Shown: positions 1-14,545 of the stretch, one piece after another
Numbering within the stretch: the stretch's first letter is position 1
How the letters are laid out: each line of letters starts with the position of its first letter
Origin: Trematomus loennbergii
Lineage: Eukaryota; Chordata; Actinopteri; Perciformes; Nototheniidae
Assembly (NCBI GenBank): GCA_012861695.1
Contig: JAAOOA010000026.1
Span: 18,526,001 to 18,590,000 of the forward strand
Reading direction: 5' to 3'
DNA length: 64,000 bases
The notes under the pieces: generated by a model
Database searches by the model: none
What the model was told of the DNA's origin: nothing
The model's input: only the letters and a program-made list of their open reading frames with translations
Program-made: the position numbers and the translations under genes

Positions 1-259
1 ACCTCACCGGAGTTCAAATTTCGTGCTTTGTTTTTGTCTAGGAGATTACATTAACGGACTGTGTGTGTCTCTCGGTTAAAGCAGCGGTTGCAGATTATGT
101 CAGACAGCGCTAATGTGATTGAGAATGATTGACCAAGAATTCGGCACTAAAATTTTTTTTGGTCCCTAAATTACAGCCATCAAAGTCATACAAGGGGAAG
201 GGAATGAATATGAGTAGATGCAGGACACCTTATCTCAAAATCTGTTTAATTTCTTCTAG

Positions 260-3200
260 AACTCAATGGTGCGTCTGCTGACCGCCAAGGAGAGGAACAC
301 CGCCCGGACAGTGTTCCTGGGTCTGGACCTGGATGAAGACGACGTGATCACAAGATCAGAATCCCGCCAGGCCCAGCAGTCCTGGTACCACAAACAGAGC
401 AAAGACTCGCAGTCCTGCAATGTGAGGTGAGCAAACCAAAAGAGGGTCAGCATCCCGACAGAACATGTTTGAATACTTTGTGAAAAGTCTAGACTGAGAT
501 AAAAAGGCACGTCTATGTTCACGTGTGGCAGCAGAGTGAGGATCTCATCTGTATGCAAACTGCAGCTGGCAGAGGGAAAAGTGGTTTTGGCTGTGTAGGG
601 AGGGAAGAGAGTCAGAAAGAAGACTGAAAGCAAGATAACAAGCTGTCTACTTTTCACATTACATAATCTCCCTCTGGTTGACATAAGCCGCAATAACAGT
701 GTCCATTTTGATGGCTTTGCGGATGACACGCTTCTTTACCTGACCAAAATATAAAATGATACAAAATTAACTGCTGAGACTTTTATGTTTTCAGCATCAG
801 TGCAAAAGTGCATTGTCAGTTCAGTGTTAAATCCAGGGCTGAAAATATAACTTATAATTCAATTCTAATTGTTTTTGCTGCCATTTCCCATATAACTTGG
901 AATCTTACTTAACTTAAACTAGGGTTATATACAGTAATGGCACCAAATCACATCACATTCATGTTACTAATTTATATGTTTTGCCATTTGGACGTAATAA
1001 ACGTACATATATTTACAATATATTGTATATTCTGGACTGTTAAAACTGCTTTTCTCAATATGTCTATGTAATATGATGTATTGATAATGTGAAAGGTGTC
1101 GTTTATAGTGACGAACCTACTGTATGGAGAATGATCACTCGTGCTCCTTTCTGCTTTACAGATCTTATCCATCTGTCTAGCTTTACTGCTTTGGTTCACA
1201 ATTACCACTTTTTGTTTTCAGTCCAACAGCAGAAAGACACAAGAAGTAATTAATAAGAAATTAGGGGAGCTTTTAGCATTAAAAGAGCAAGATACTTCCT
1301 TTAGAAGACTTATATTAATCAGGTTGACACAAAAAATGACTCTAGTGATGCACCGTAACTGCTGGATGTGTAACGAAGCGGCTGTTTTCTTAAGAGTTCA
1401 CTGAATCCTCTGAGTGTAGATACAATGGAAACAGGTTTATTTTAACCCTCTTCACATCTCTGGTCATGTTGTACACTTATTTAGCAATATATGGCAATGT
1501 TTTTGTTGCTCCAATTCCATCCATTCATGAGTTCCATTGCAGCTCTGTATCGCCAAATTCTAAATCCGGCAACTTCTTAGCGGTCCGATCGAATATTTAA
1601 TTTATATCTCTCTTGTAATAGACTGCTCAAATATTCAGTTGTGTTGCGGACTACGCCACAGTACAGAATGTACAGACACTTCCAGTTTCACTGAGACTTT
1701 ATAGGTTATATGTTGTGTTCGCAAGATGTCTGCTGTCACCAAGTGGCCAAAAAAACGGTTATTGCAGGTCTAACGTTTCATTGCAGTATTTTTAAGATGG
1801 ATTACATCAGCATGACATTAATATAGTTTATCTACACTGCCAAAGTTTAAGTAGAAAGGACCTGAACAAATTAACTAATGTGTATTCCAAAGTGCCCTAA
1901 CTTCAGAGGAAGGCAGTAACGTCAACTGCCAATCAATGAACACTCATCTGTACGGTAGCTTTTAGCATTTCAGCACAACTCTATCAGTAAATCTCTTATA
2001 CGTCTCCATGGACTTATAAAAGTATGCAGTTATAATAACTCAAAACCTCACAGGGTTGCAGAGCTTAAGTTCTACAGCTGTTAAAAAAATTGCTGTCCAC
2101 TTTTTTCTTTCTACATGGAGCAGGGGAATTAAAGTAAAAACAGGCAGCTTGTACCTCCCGTTGATACAGTATCCACCTTTGCATACTAACACACTTTAAA
2201 CTGCAACAAGAAATGGGGCATAACAATGTTGTTTTACTGGAATTGCAAAAGGACTTGAAAAAATTAAACGCATAAATCAGAAAAGTAAATATTGGAAAGG
2301 GAATTTAGCCCGGTCCTCTTCTAATATTAAAGCCACTTAAGTGTTTTTATTATAAAACGTACTCTATGCTGCTGCCACTCATGTCGTTAGCATGCACTTA
2401 GTTACCCACCAGTTTAATGCTGAGTGCGGCTGAACTCCTGCTATTATTAAATTGTCGAGTATTAGGATTATGCAGCTGGTTTCTTGGATCTCACTTGAAT
2501 CGTGTTTTTTTTAAGACTCTCGAGGCACACACAAGCTGTTGTTTGCCTGAGATCAATCAGGTTTCAGTATATGGCAATCCAATAGAACAACCCTGCAACA
2601 AACACTACCTTTGAGTCTTATGTTCATACTGGATCAAAGACATACATTTTCTCATATAACGCAATCCTGTGCAACTCCACCATAAAGTACAGACTCGGAA
2701 AAATGACCGGAGTTGTGTCTCTGACAAAGTCTTGAGAAAAATGTATCATCATAACCTTCAAAAACATTTTATGATTTTTTGCTTTTTTGCATTGAACAGC
2801 TGTTTTATGACGCGCATCAATTTTAGTCTCTGCTTGATGGATGATTTTATGGCAGCTTTTATGGCAGAAAATAAAATAAGGAATCTCACTCAATCTTGCA
2901 CAGTCAATAGGATATAACAAAATATATATATATGTTTTTTATAATTGTTATCCTCAGATATTATTAATTAATAAAATAAATGGAAGATTTGATTCACTCT
3001 CATTGGGTTACATGTGTTTGTATTCATTCTGTGTTTATTGATGTGGGTCAATGGTTAAAGTAATCTGATCCTTCACTCATGTAAAAGTAGTAATACCACA
3101 TTGTAGAAGTACTTTGTGATAAGTCCTGCTTTGAGAAAAAATTATATCAATATACAAAATGACCCATTATGCATGATGACCCATTTAAGAGTGAAATGTG

Positions 3201-6200
3201 TCTTCTTAAATAATTCTCATTAAAAAAGCAAATGATATACTATTTCCCTTTGGAATGCAGTGGAGTACAAATATAAAGTAGCATTTAATGAAAGTACATT
3301 TAATTAAAAATGTGCTTGTCATTGTTGTGTGTGTACGTGTGCATGTGCTTATTGCTGATAACCTTCTTGTGCTGTGTAATGTCCCATGCCATTGCATTTC
3401 CATCCGTCTCACTTATTCCACATGCTGCCATCCCCACAGACTCATGGGACTCTGCTCTCCTATGAATTGTGGGTGAGTGTGACTCGGCACTGCATGGCTC
3501 GTCTCCTTTTATTCACTTCAACACCCTCGAGCGCTCTTCAATTCTCGAGTATTCTCAGACAAGCCCTTGATTTGGATTATATCTGTGCTCTTGACAATTA
3601 GGGATAGAAGCCTCTCTTAGATCAAATGGAACTATTTCCGAGCATCCTGCAATCGAAGTTGCATGCATCCTCGAATGAAGTTTAATGAGCACATTATTTG
3701 AGCCCCTTCATATGATGAGGTCTTGTTATACTGAGGTAAGGCTGAGACTCAGGCTGGCCTCTAATTATAGGGATCAAAAGAAAGCCTTTTATCCTCCTTA
3801 GGGGAGCTTTGCTTTAAAAGCCTCGATTATGAATATAAAAGCATACCGTGGACCAAGGGGTGTGAGTAGACATCGTTCCACACATAACACGAAAAGTGCA
3901 ACCTCATTAAAAAGCAAATATAAACCAAATGAGTCAGAAAACCCTTTGATTGCTGAAATTATAGACCTTTGCGAGAGACAGTAGTTATTTTTAAAAGGAG
4001 CGATCAGTCGGGAGGTTCATCAAAAGATATTCAATCTGACTCAGAAAGATCAAAGTAATTTTCTGGTTTCTAGTCTAATGTGAAGTGACATTTTACTGGC
4101 CTAGTTCTCAATGTAGCCTTTTTGATTTGGCATCAAATAGAAAAATCCATTCTAAAAAAAAAGTTCACGTTGGGTGTGAAAGTCCTTTTTTGACTTTGGA
4201 AACAGTAGTTTAAAATATAAATTTAACTTAAAAATTGCTTTTTTTGTTTTGGCATTATATGTTCTTTGGTTTCTCCACGAACATATTTACATAATTTAAT
4301 GTTCAGATCTTCATTATTTTTCCTCATATTGTCTGTTTGATCATTCCCCCTTTGTCTGAAAAGCTCAGTTTTAGGGGCCTGTCTCTTAAAGTCCCCTACA
4401 AAAACAGCCCTCGCTCTGATTGGCTAGCCAGAAAGAACCACAGTGCACCTTTGCAAGACTTTTAAGCTGTTGTTGGATGGTTTATTGTAATACGCCTGCA
4501 TGTGCCATAGGAAGGGGAGACCTATCTGAAAAGCTTGATGAATCCCATGTTTTCTGACTAAGCAGCCCACAAATCCTATGTTGTCTTTGGCAACATTCCC
4601 AGAAATAAATCACAAGCAGCCCTGTTTGCATCTCTGTGAAGTGAGACCCAGAATGCAATGGCAACATGAGGATTTGATGGGGATTTACGGGAGAATAATT
4701 AGTTTCATGGAGCAGAGCCTAGTAACTTTAAATTTCCAATTTCACAAAGTAGTTTTCAGCTGATAGCATTTCAGTCCAGAAAATACTTCCTGCCATTTTA
4801 AACTGGACTTCATTTTGTGGATTAGTATGCCATCTGAAGGCAGTTTCAACATATAAAGCATTCTCCGCATTATTCTTCTTTTTAAAGAAAGATCTTTGAG
4901 ATTTGAATCCCTCAATTGCATTTTAATGTTATACAAAATGTCCACTGCAGTCATAGTGACTGAAACACAGACGTATAAAAGGAAATACTGACTAACTGCG
5001 TGGCATGTAGACTGTAACATCCAAATAGGTTTATTTGAATGCTTGAAAAAAAAATGTGGGTCAGAAAATGCCCTTATATTCCAGTAAACTCATAATTCCT
5101 TATTTTTTCAAAAATTTGAATGGTGAAATAATTTAGGTTGCATTTTCCTTTTTTGCATACATTCTCCTTTTTTCCAGCGCACGGGAATGGTCTTTCATTG
5201 ACTGTTTTTGTAGCCTACTATGTAACTGATACTTTTCTGTCCTTTGCTACAGTATAAGTAATGTTGGACCCATATGTGAGAGCAGTCCAGCCAGCTCTGG
5301 CAGTGAAAGGAGCAAGACCGATGAAAACAGGTACGTTACAATGTTACCGACTTCCAGTGATGGATGGCATAATGATAAATCTGTCCTATCACAGTTTGTT
5401 CCCTCTAACTGGCCTTCAGATTCCCTCTCGCTGTGAAATTTACATACACTTGTAAACCCTTTTAGAATCAGTCTTTTCCAATTGTAGCTGTACTGTAGTG
5501 TCCCTCAGTGGACCCCACTGTGCAAAGACGGTAATCATTGCCTCTGCAGCAAAAGTGGAATTCTTACGGCGTCAAAATTCATGGATCAGGTGTTGCTGCC
5601 CCTGCAAATGACCCCGATGGAGGCTTTCTCACTGTCACCAGATAATGAAGACAAATTCCTTTTGGCTTATCGTGACCTTTAAGACCTTCTTCCTGCAGTG
5701 CTTGACATTTTTTGCAATAATTGCAGCTACTGTAATGCACCAGCACTTATGCAGCAACTACAGGGGGCCACAGAGAAAGAGAGAGCTACAGTGCACAGGA
5801 GAGTTATATTAGGCTGAATACTAATAAGAAGAACATGAAGACATTGTTTGAATACATTCATTTGCAAAGCAGCATGGGGCAAATTACAGCAGAAAAGGGC
5901 CCAGCTACTTAATATAATGATTTTGTAAAATCATTTATTTCTGCACAGTTGCGGTATTGTATTGTAATGTGGTTTTTGTTGTGTGTGGTAACACTTTGGT
6001 AGCACATGTTCATATGTAATGTGGTTTTCATGAGCGAATCATGAGGAATTGACTTATTGAGTGAGTCCAACAAACAGCTGGTGCTCTTTTTCATTTTTTG
6101 TCAAAATTGTACTACGAAAAATCTTTAATATGTCAAACGGTCCATATGTTCTGATAAGGAAATACCTTTTTATTGACTTCAGCTGGGCACTGTATTTGTT

Positions 6201-7195
6201 AAGCCAATGTGACTAAAACATGAGTTAACGATGCATACGTTGGGGACCATTATTAATGCTGGTGATATTTGCAGATTTAGGTTACTTTCCTTTAAGTATT
6301 CATGGCAACAGGATAGCGAATACAGTATTAACCCAATAAACTCAAGTCCAAATGTTCATTGTAATAGTTGAACACGTCACAGAGTGCAACAGTGGCCCTG
6401 TTTCTATTAACGCCAATTACGTTGATGCGCAAAATGGGATATGGAAACGCCTTTGCTGAACTGTAGCCACTGAAGGTATATGTGGGCGTTTGAAGCTGGT
6501 GGACAAAACAATTAAAACTTAAAATGCAATTGAAACCAAATCCAGAAGACAACTCGAACATGGGTTGGATGGCCAAGGAAAATTGTTTACTGGTGGATTA
6601 CAGCCATTTGTATAGCGCTGCCAAAACACCCATTTACAGCAAACTATCCTCTGCTTAGCCAAGTTGTTTTGTTCCTAACCACTTAATGGAAACAAGCCTA
6701 ATTCAAATGTATTTTTTGCGTAATTTCAAAAGTTTGCTTGAAATTTGATTAACAATTGAATGGAAACGACTTGTGAGGCCAATTTCTGAGCTTTTTCTAT
6801 ATTGCTTTGGCAAATAAAGAGTTCTATAGTTGGGAGTTATGAGATAAAACAGGGTTTGGAAACACAGGTTGTACCTCTTAGTAGAACCATTTCATTGTTG
6901 GCTTTGGTCTTTTTGTTGACAGAACAAAACAAATAGAAACGATCAAATATAGTGAAGCCATTTTACTGTTGTTCTGAAGCGATTTTGGTAAAATATCAAC
7001 TTATTCAAACCCCTTATTCTAGCCATTAGAAGTCATGATTTCAAATGATTTAGTTTTTTTTTACTTTATACGTTTACAACTCTCTCTTTATTCAACAGGC
7101 CAGTGACCTGGGCAGACTTTTTAAGGGAGAGTGCCATCTACGTTTTGGCTGCGCGGCCCAATAGTTCTGCCATGCACATCCGTCTGCCTCTATAG
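260..7195 (+). CDS. Unidentified gene, last three coding exons (partial, 5' end outside window)
   Basis: Three exons join in one open frame with proper splice sites: 260-426 (acceptor ttctag, donor gtgagc), 5253-5330 (acceptor ctacag, donor gtacgt) and 7099-7195 (acceptor caacag, stop TAG 7193-7195). Phases agree (each junction splits a codon after two bases), giving about 113 C-terminal residues. The first exon is acidic in the middle (LDLDEDD) and ends Gln/Ser-rich; the second is Ser-rich (SSPASSGS); the third encodes VTWADFLRESAIYVLAARP and ends in MHIRLPL. No transmembrane segment or catalytic motif is visible. It looks like a cytosolic or regulatory tail. I do not recognise the protein. 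It lies upstream of prkab1 on the same strand. Exon structure is well supported; identity is not. Confidence 0.6.
427..5252 (+). other. Intron of the unidentified gene
   Basis: Bounded by the donor at 427 and the acceptor ending at 5252. AT-rich, with a short (AT) run near 2923-2935. Short ORFs on both strands have no recognisable motif or splice logic. I see no second gene or recognisable transposon. Confidence 0.5.
5331..7098 (+). other. Last intron of the unidentified gene
   Basis: Runs from donor gtacgt at 5331 to the acceptor at 7097-7098. No recognisable coding or repeat content. Confidence 0.45.
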
Positions 7196-8465
7196 TCCAG
7201 GATCCTCCACTGCACCCCAGCAGAGAGAGAGGGAAAAGAGAGATGGGGTATCCAATAGTCTATACAGATGAGCGGAAGAAGATTGACGTGAAGACACAAT
7301 GACATGCGGAAGATGAACTGGATGAAGTTCTTAAAGACAGCAGATCAAGCCATCGAGATAATCTTTCCTCCTCTGCATCAACCCAACCCCCTCCACCACA
7401 CTACACTTGACAACACACAACGCTGATTGACACGACGCAAGTGACAGCAGTCGTCACATGTCCCGACTCCCAAAACTTCAAACAAATGCGAGAGACAGGA
7501 CGAGGAAGACAACCGCCCACCCAGTCAGTGAACAACTTTGAGAGTAGCAATCATTCATCCACTCAGACAAGCTCCTAGGATACTCACACTCTATTCAAAT
7601 GACATACCTCACACTGACCCCTCCAGATGCACAACACACCTTTCCGCGCAAGTATGTCAATTTGACAAGTTGTAACTATTTCAGAGATTCATTCCTTTGG
7701 GTCTCATCTTGTCCTAATAATCGTTCCATGCTACTGTAATGGGATTGCGTTATTATTCACCGTGGACATTTATAATCACATTACACAGAGGCACATGCGT
7801 TGAGACTTCTGGAAGGAGATTAAAAGCTGCCATTACCAGAACGTATACCAAAACGGGAATGAAAAGCTATCCACGTACCTGCTATTATACGAGAACTGCT
7901 ATTCATACCAGTATAAATTATTATAATGCATTAAAGAGCTGTATTTATTCCTGTATCCTCTGATGTATTCCCCTAACCCCCGGTCTCATCTAAGAGTCTA
8001 TGTTTCTTCTGAAGTACTAACCGTGAAAAAAAAGGTTGTGAACGTTTAATGAAAGCTAACCCAGTTAAAATATGTGCATATACTGCCATGTAGTACATTT
8101 CTTTGTTCTTGTTATGCTCTGAGCTTTGGCAAGGTGGAAACATCTGGTCCTGGTGTCATTATTTGCACTGTGGGAATGAGATGCGGATGGACTACTGTGT
8201 GACATAATCACTGTAATTAAAATAATGAAAGACCATTGGAGGTCTTTGTTGCTATGTTATGGAAAATGTGATGGGAATTATATAATGTTACAGGTTGGAC
8301 AACATTTTAAATGCACATGAAACTGCCCGTAGAATCACTGGAAACATGTTGAGTGTTTATGCCATGTAATGAAGGTCCTCTTAGTTAATAAAGTATGATT
8401 ATGACATGATTCTTGATTGTCTGAGGGATATGTTGCTGAAATAAATGCATGGCATTTACTCTCCT
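7196..8465 (+). other. Probable 3' UTR of the unidentified gene
   Basis: Non-coding sequence after the TAG at 7193-7195. Two AATAAA signals, at 8387-8392 and 8440-8445, give a natural end near 8.41-8.47 kb. No other ORF or splice structure competes here. Confidence 0.45.
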
Positions 8466-11400
8466 TCTTGAGGTCCTTTGGCTTGTGTCTTTTCTTGTTT
8501 ATTCAAGCATGAAGGCGACGATTAACACAATAAATAATTTGATATAGAGAGACGATATTATTGAAATCAATAACATTGTTTATAATTCATTTAATGCTTC
8601 ACCCAGCACTTGTTGACCACAAGTTATTAGTAACGTACATTCTTATTTAATATGGTACATATTTGTACAAATATTCACAAGTTAGTAAAGAGTAAGGTGG
8701 TTTATTCAGATCATGAGCTTTCATTTTTGGCCCCTATTTTTTTTCCTAAAAAAACATCTTCCTAATTAGTTTTCTTTCAATGTAGCAAGAGTTTGATTAT
8801 AATCATTAACACAGTTATTCTGTTTCTTGAATATTAATACATTACACATTTCTATAGAAAAATAACTACAGACAGAACAAATATAGTCAGTCAGGCAAAA
8901 CAATACAAAATAAGATTATAAGAAGTAATTGTCCAAAGAAATATAACAAAGCAGTTCATTGATAGCTGATTTTAGCTTTATACATTGTTATGTATCCATT
9001 ATATTTCAATGTAATCCTTTGTTGTAATAAGGTTTTCCTCCAAATATAACAAGTAATGTCAGGAACAATGTTAAACTTCTGGCAATGAATGTCAAAGAGG
9101 ACCATCAATCATATCCACCATGGTAAAAAAAAAGGCTCATAAACAAGTTATCTCAAGCAAACAAGAAGGCAAAATCCTGATGCCAACTTACTTATTAACA
9201 TTTCTATAGTAGTGATCCAAAGCATCCTGACTGGAATGCAAACATAACACACTGGCATGGGCATCTACCGAGTACAAGTGATACAGATGAGCCCATAGGA
9301 TCATAATAGCCAGTGCCTACCCATCTGTTCACCCTGCTGCCGTCTAGTGATCCAGCCTCGTACCACTGGAATACAGAGCAGCTTCATTCCTGATTTGAAC
9401 TCGATGACCTCCGCTGAACACCACCATGAATAAATGACTTTTCTCTTAGACGTCACCTCTACGTGTTATACATGTTCTAGGTTTCCCGGTGTTTCATACT
9501 GTTCTGCAATTACATTTCCTATAGCACGTTTAACTGTAAATCTTTCCTTTCCTTTTTCTTGTTTTTTTATATCTTCCTGTCCTACTACGTTTGTATACTT
9601 TGTTCTAAGTCATTTTCTGTTTATTAAATGTTGCAGGGATTACTTATTTTTTTCTAGGCCAACCTTGAAGTGTTAATGATACCATTACACTTTGCCAAGA
9701 AAGCAGATCATCTTCACATTTCTATGATTTATTTAACCTTAAATGCAAGTCCCAAATTAAAAATACAAATTGTTATACGTCAAAATATCCAATGTAGCAT
9801 GACTCAGGACGCATGATGAAGTTTAGCAGTTTTATCTAGCCAATGTTGTCTTTTGAAGACACTATAACATGCAAAAGAGGGGTATTTACTGACAAATGTT
9901 ATGTCATTTAAAAGAATGTTAACATCCATTTAAGCTTGAGACTACCACAGACCATTTAGCAGGCTTCTAACCATAAACGCATTTCCAAAAAAAACAAATC
10001 AAATTCCATATGCGAAAATAATTTTTCACTTATGGAAATGGACATGGCTGAGGTCTCTGCTCCCTGCCCTTCTTGAATAATTTTCATACGTTTTCTGTGT
10101 GTGTGGCTTGGAGGAGATTGAACAATTATGCATTCTTTTATTGTTTGATGACACAAAATCGGAACATTACATTTGCCATCTTTATAATTGTAAACTTCAT
10201 ATTTGCCACATTAGACTGGTAAGGTGACAGGCATAACTCTAAACTGCTGGGATTAGCAAAAAGTCAGTTACAGTAAAGTAATACAGTAGTATTTCAGTTA
10301 AATGTTTCAAATACAGACAGTTAATAGCTCTTTGTGATGGCCTTTTGCTCAAGTGGATGGAGCAGAAAACATGGCGTCATGATAGAACTGCTGCATCATC
10401 AAGTGCGATTGCACAGATAAAACATTCCACAGAGGGTTTTTGGAAAAAACCTTACCCATGCAATCACGGTATAAATGTCAAGAGAGTCGCAGCCCCGGGA
10501 CAGTCTGTGGCAATTGTGGAGCGTACAGTATATGAGCCAAGTGTGTGTTTAAGCTTACATTCAGAGTACAGAAGCTGGTCTTGGAGCGCCACTGGACCTT
10601 TCACCTGCCTACAATTAAAATGAAAAAAGAAACTCAAAGCTCCAAAAGGTCACCCAGTCACTAAAAGGCTTTGTCAGACAAAGGGGTGGACAGAAACTAA
10701 GGATTGTGCTTTGAAGCTTCAAAGGCTTTCTAGATGATTGCTGGGGACTTTTACTTTACTCTGTTTAGAATCCCCATTTACTATTTCTGTAGTAACTATT
10801 CTTCCTGGGGTCCGAATAGAAGACAAGAAATCAAAATATCTCAACAGTACATGATTATATCAAATAATAGATATGGTTAAATATATTAAAGTATTCATTC
10901 GACATGTTTAAAGCTCTTCGTCCTTTGGTCAACCCAATCGCTACCCCTTACATAAGCTCTTCAGAGAAACAGCCTCAACTCACCTAGAAGCAATGTGTTA
11001 AGCTTTCTGGTATTTTTCTACAGATACAAACATTGTAGTAACATCAGTGTACAAAGGCATGCATGCATTTGTTAATACACATGACAGATCGTTTGTAAAT
11101 ATGGAATACAGGAGAGGCCCTAGACAGCTGCCCTGAGGAACCCTCGCATTCTAGTTTATTTGTTTCATATTTGACAGGATAAGAATCATTCCAAACATTG
11201 TTGTCTCTTTGATCAATACAATTTCATTCAATCGATTGTCAACAATTTAAATTAACCAGGTAGTACCTCATGTTCTATATATAAACAGCTACACTGAATC
11301 CTAAGCGTAGCCGTACCCATCATTAACTTTCTCTCTGTTTGTTTTAACCAGTCATCTTCTGTGTTAAAAATGTACATGGTTAGTAGCAGTACCATATTTA

Positions 11401-13426
11401 TATGGGTGTTGGAATTCAGAGTTAATATTGTTTTCTGAAAAGCTGGTGGTGGGGAAACATTTGCCTTGCAGATGGTTTTATAGTGGTTTAATGTTATACA
11501 AATAATTGTTTGGAGTATGAAATACAAGACACATTTTGGTGAGAATGGATAATTAAGTTTTATCTTAATATATTTGTGAAGCATTAAAAAGAAAAAGCAT
11601 AGCTATAAAGTGTCTTCTGCCCTGAAGCATATGTTACATTTGTATATGTGAGTGAAATAAAGAGAAGAACATTCAGCTGGAGACTCTCCATAAATTAAGA
11701 AAAACACAAAACAGGTAGAAAGACACAGATACAAAGCAGAAGAGGAAGAGATAAAAGACACAAATAATTGAGAAGAGTGTGTGTGGGAGAGAAATAATTT
11801 ATATGAGGATGTTATGTAATTGTTTCATAAGATTTGATGATGTGGTTCTTGACCGGGCTAATTGCTGCATTAAATGCTGAGTCAAAAGTGAAAGCTGCAC
11901 TGTGAAATAATCCAAGGTTGTCCCACCCAAACAGCCTCACAAATGACTGGGATGATAAGAAATACTTTTTTAAGCTCCAAGATGTAGCCTTCCTGTCAGA
12001 TGGGATTTCCAGCTTATGATCCGCTCTGTATGCCTCAGAAAAGGCCTAGTACACTTTCAGAGAGCTGAGACAAAAGTTGAAAAGGGGTGAAATTTAAAGT
12101 TGACTTGACAGTTTGATCATAGGCCAAGTATTTAAAACAGCAGCACATAAAACAGTGGAAGGAGTGTCACCACTTTTGTGTCAATTGACTTGCTCTGTTC
12201 TTTAACATAACATATATTTTTTAAATAAACTCTTACTGACTGTATAAATTATAAGACACACATACAGTGCAATAGTATTTAGTGTCTTTTCTTAAAACAA
12301 ATAATTAAATCTGCCAGTGGGGTAAGAACATTTTAACATTCGATCTTTAACCTGAATTTACTGAGGATATTGACTTGAGACTGGTTTCACGGATGAGTCA
12401 GTGGAACTATCCATGCAACAAAAGTTCCAGTTAATTTAAACTTCTAGCAGACCACAGCACATTTCTACAAGATGCAATTGATATATCAGGCTTAGAAGCA
12501 AGCAGTGTGAAATGTTCATTTCCTGCTGAGTAATAAATGTCTAGGGCTTTTGATGTGACAGGTAAATAAATACTAGTGATGTTATGTACTGCGCCAAGGC
12601 TTCTGAGCATGGTTCGAGTAATTCAGGATGTTTTTGGTGAAGCGTGTATCGAGGCTTGTATCAAACCTTTTGCGAATCAATTGGCTGGAAAGCTTCATAA
12701 GGCTTGATCTCGCCATCACTACTATACAGGCCGTCGGTGGGTATGCTTACTAAATGTTCCCCCTGATAGCCAAGCTTATTGCTAACCAATCCCTGTAAAT
12801 AAATGCTTAATGAAGTTGCAGACCACCATTAATGAATCTACTATGCGTTGCCTTTGTCAAGGTTAAAGTCAATAAAATGTGCCTTCTGGACAATAGAGCC
12901 TCTGTGTTGTTTTACGTGCTCAACCTCCTCTCAAAAAACGTGATTAGTTGAGCATTTATTTGAAAATAGATGTAAAAAATATATTTTGAGGGGAAATACA
13001 AAAAATGCCCCCAGTGTTTCCCATTGATTTCAAATACCAACAGTAAATCGATCCATCTTTAATTAGTTGACGTGAAAGAGTGAACAAGGTGGACCCAAGA
13101 CTAAAGGCTACAAAAACTGGAAGTAATAACTTTATATTCAAGGTTTGTGGAGGCAACAGTTATCAGAACAAAGCCAAGGATCAAACAAAGACTGACATGT
13201 AACCAGCAGGACTTACATACAAACTCATCTGATGAGGGGATGCAGTGCAAGTGGAGATAAGGGAGAAGAAGCTCAGATGAGGAGTATAAGGTGATAAGAC
13301 AGGAGAGCAGGCACGAAGCTGATTGGCTGTGAAAAACTCAGGGAGCAAGGCGGGACTAACGAGGCTGATTGGAAACAGATGAAAAGGTATCAAGGAGCAT
13401 ATAGAAATGGAGGTAGGACAGGATCA

Positions 13427-13435
13427 ACAAACAAA

Positions 13436-13468
<33 letters not shown>
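13427..13468. repeat. (CA)n microsatellite with (ACAA)n lead-in
   Basis: Direct run of acaa units followed by more than a dozen CA dinucleotides. Simple sequence; likely length-polymorphic. Confidence 0.9.
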
Positions 13469-13470
<2 letters not shown>

Positions 13471-14284
13471 AGCCTTCTAAAAAATAAAACGTAATATTTT
13501 CTATCCTGTTCTTCTTTCTTCCAGTGTGAACAAATTATTAACCATTTCCCCAAAATTAGCTATGGATCTGGAACCAGTTATGTGAAGGGTTTTCTAAGGT
13601 CACAGCCAACGCTGTGCTCTGGAACCCATTTCATGTTGGTTAAAATGCTTAGAAGGGTTAAAAATAAGTAGCATGGACCAAAACCTGTTTCATGTTGTTG
13701 GGAAAATAGGGAAGATAATCAAATGTAAGCACTTGAATTAAACATGGTTTATTCAGTGTTTGACAGACTAACAATTTCATGAATTCAAGTGCGTCAAGTG
13801 TGTTGCCTGCACAGATGTGAGCCTGTAAGAGTGCCAAGGCAACAAGTGCTGGTTTGTGAGTCATCGCCCCCCCATGTGTAATCATCCAGAGGAGCACAGT
13901 AGAAAGGTTATCTGGCGTGTCCTACAGAGAGCATATCAGGGCTAGCTGTTGGCTGAGGTGCTGTTGGCGGCTGCTGTGTGTTGTCTTTACTCAGCAGGGA
14001 AGGAGTGATGGTAAACAACTGTGACGGTGGGTCATGGCTCTGGAGAAGCATGCCAGAAAGCAAAATGTCAGCACATCTGTCACATCACTGAGTTCATCAA
14101 CAGGTCCGTTGGCCAATCTAGGATTTCTAATGAGGCTTTGAGAGCTCTCCAAGTTTGGGCTTTAGGGTTAGGATGTTTCGACTTTGGAGTGAGATATCAA
14201 AGTGGAAATTCAGGTGATAGATATTGAAAGTCTTCTAAAATATCTATTAATAATGAAATATAAGTGTGGTGTGGCAATTAAATT

Positions 14285-14545
14285 TTGTTAAAGGGCGACC
14301 CGGAAGTTAGCCTCTCAATGGGTCCCTTGTAAAAAAGCAATGGGATTTTTCCATTGGATTCTGGTGCGGAAAAATAATCTCTGTTTTAAACACACATTTA
14401 TGATACTTGCCACCTTTTGTTCAGCAGGATAATCTCCACATACCACTTTGTGTTTTGAAGGGTAAATGCAATCAGCAGAAGTAAAACGTGAACGTAATGC
14501 TATCAACAAACCAGCTCTGCATCACCAATGCTAAGCTATTTTGTC
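14285..14545. repeat. Dispersed repeat copy 1 (unclassified)
   Basis: Shares, in the same order, blocks such as cggaagttagc, aaacacacatttatga, ttttgttcagcaggaaaatctcc-like sequence, aaatgcaat and caccaatgctaag-like sequence with 19085-19335 in prkab1 intron 1. No TIRs or coding capacity were recognised; it may be a SINE or a miniature DNA element. Confidence 0.55.

Noticed and set aside
256..729. 157-codon minus-strand ORF over the first exon
   Set aside because: Antisense shadow of the plus-strand coding exon, with no motif of its own.
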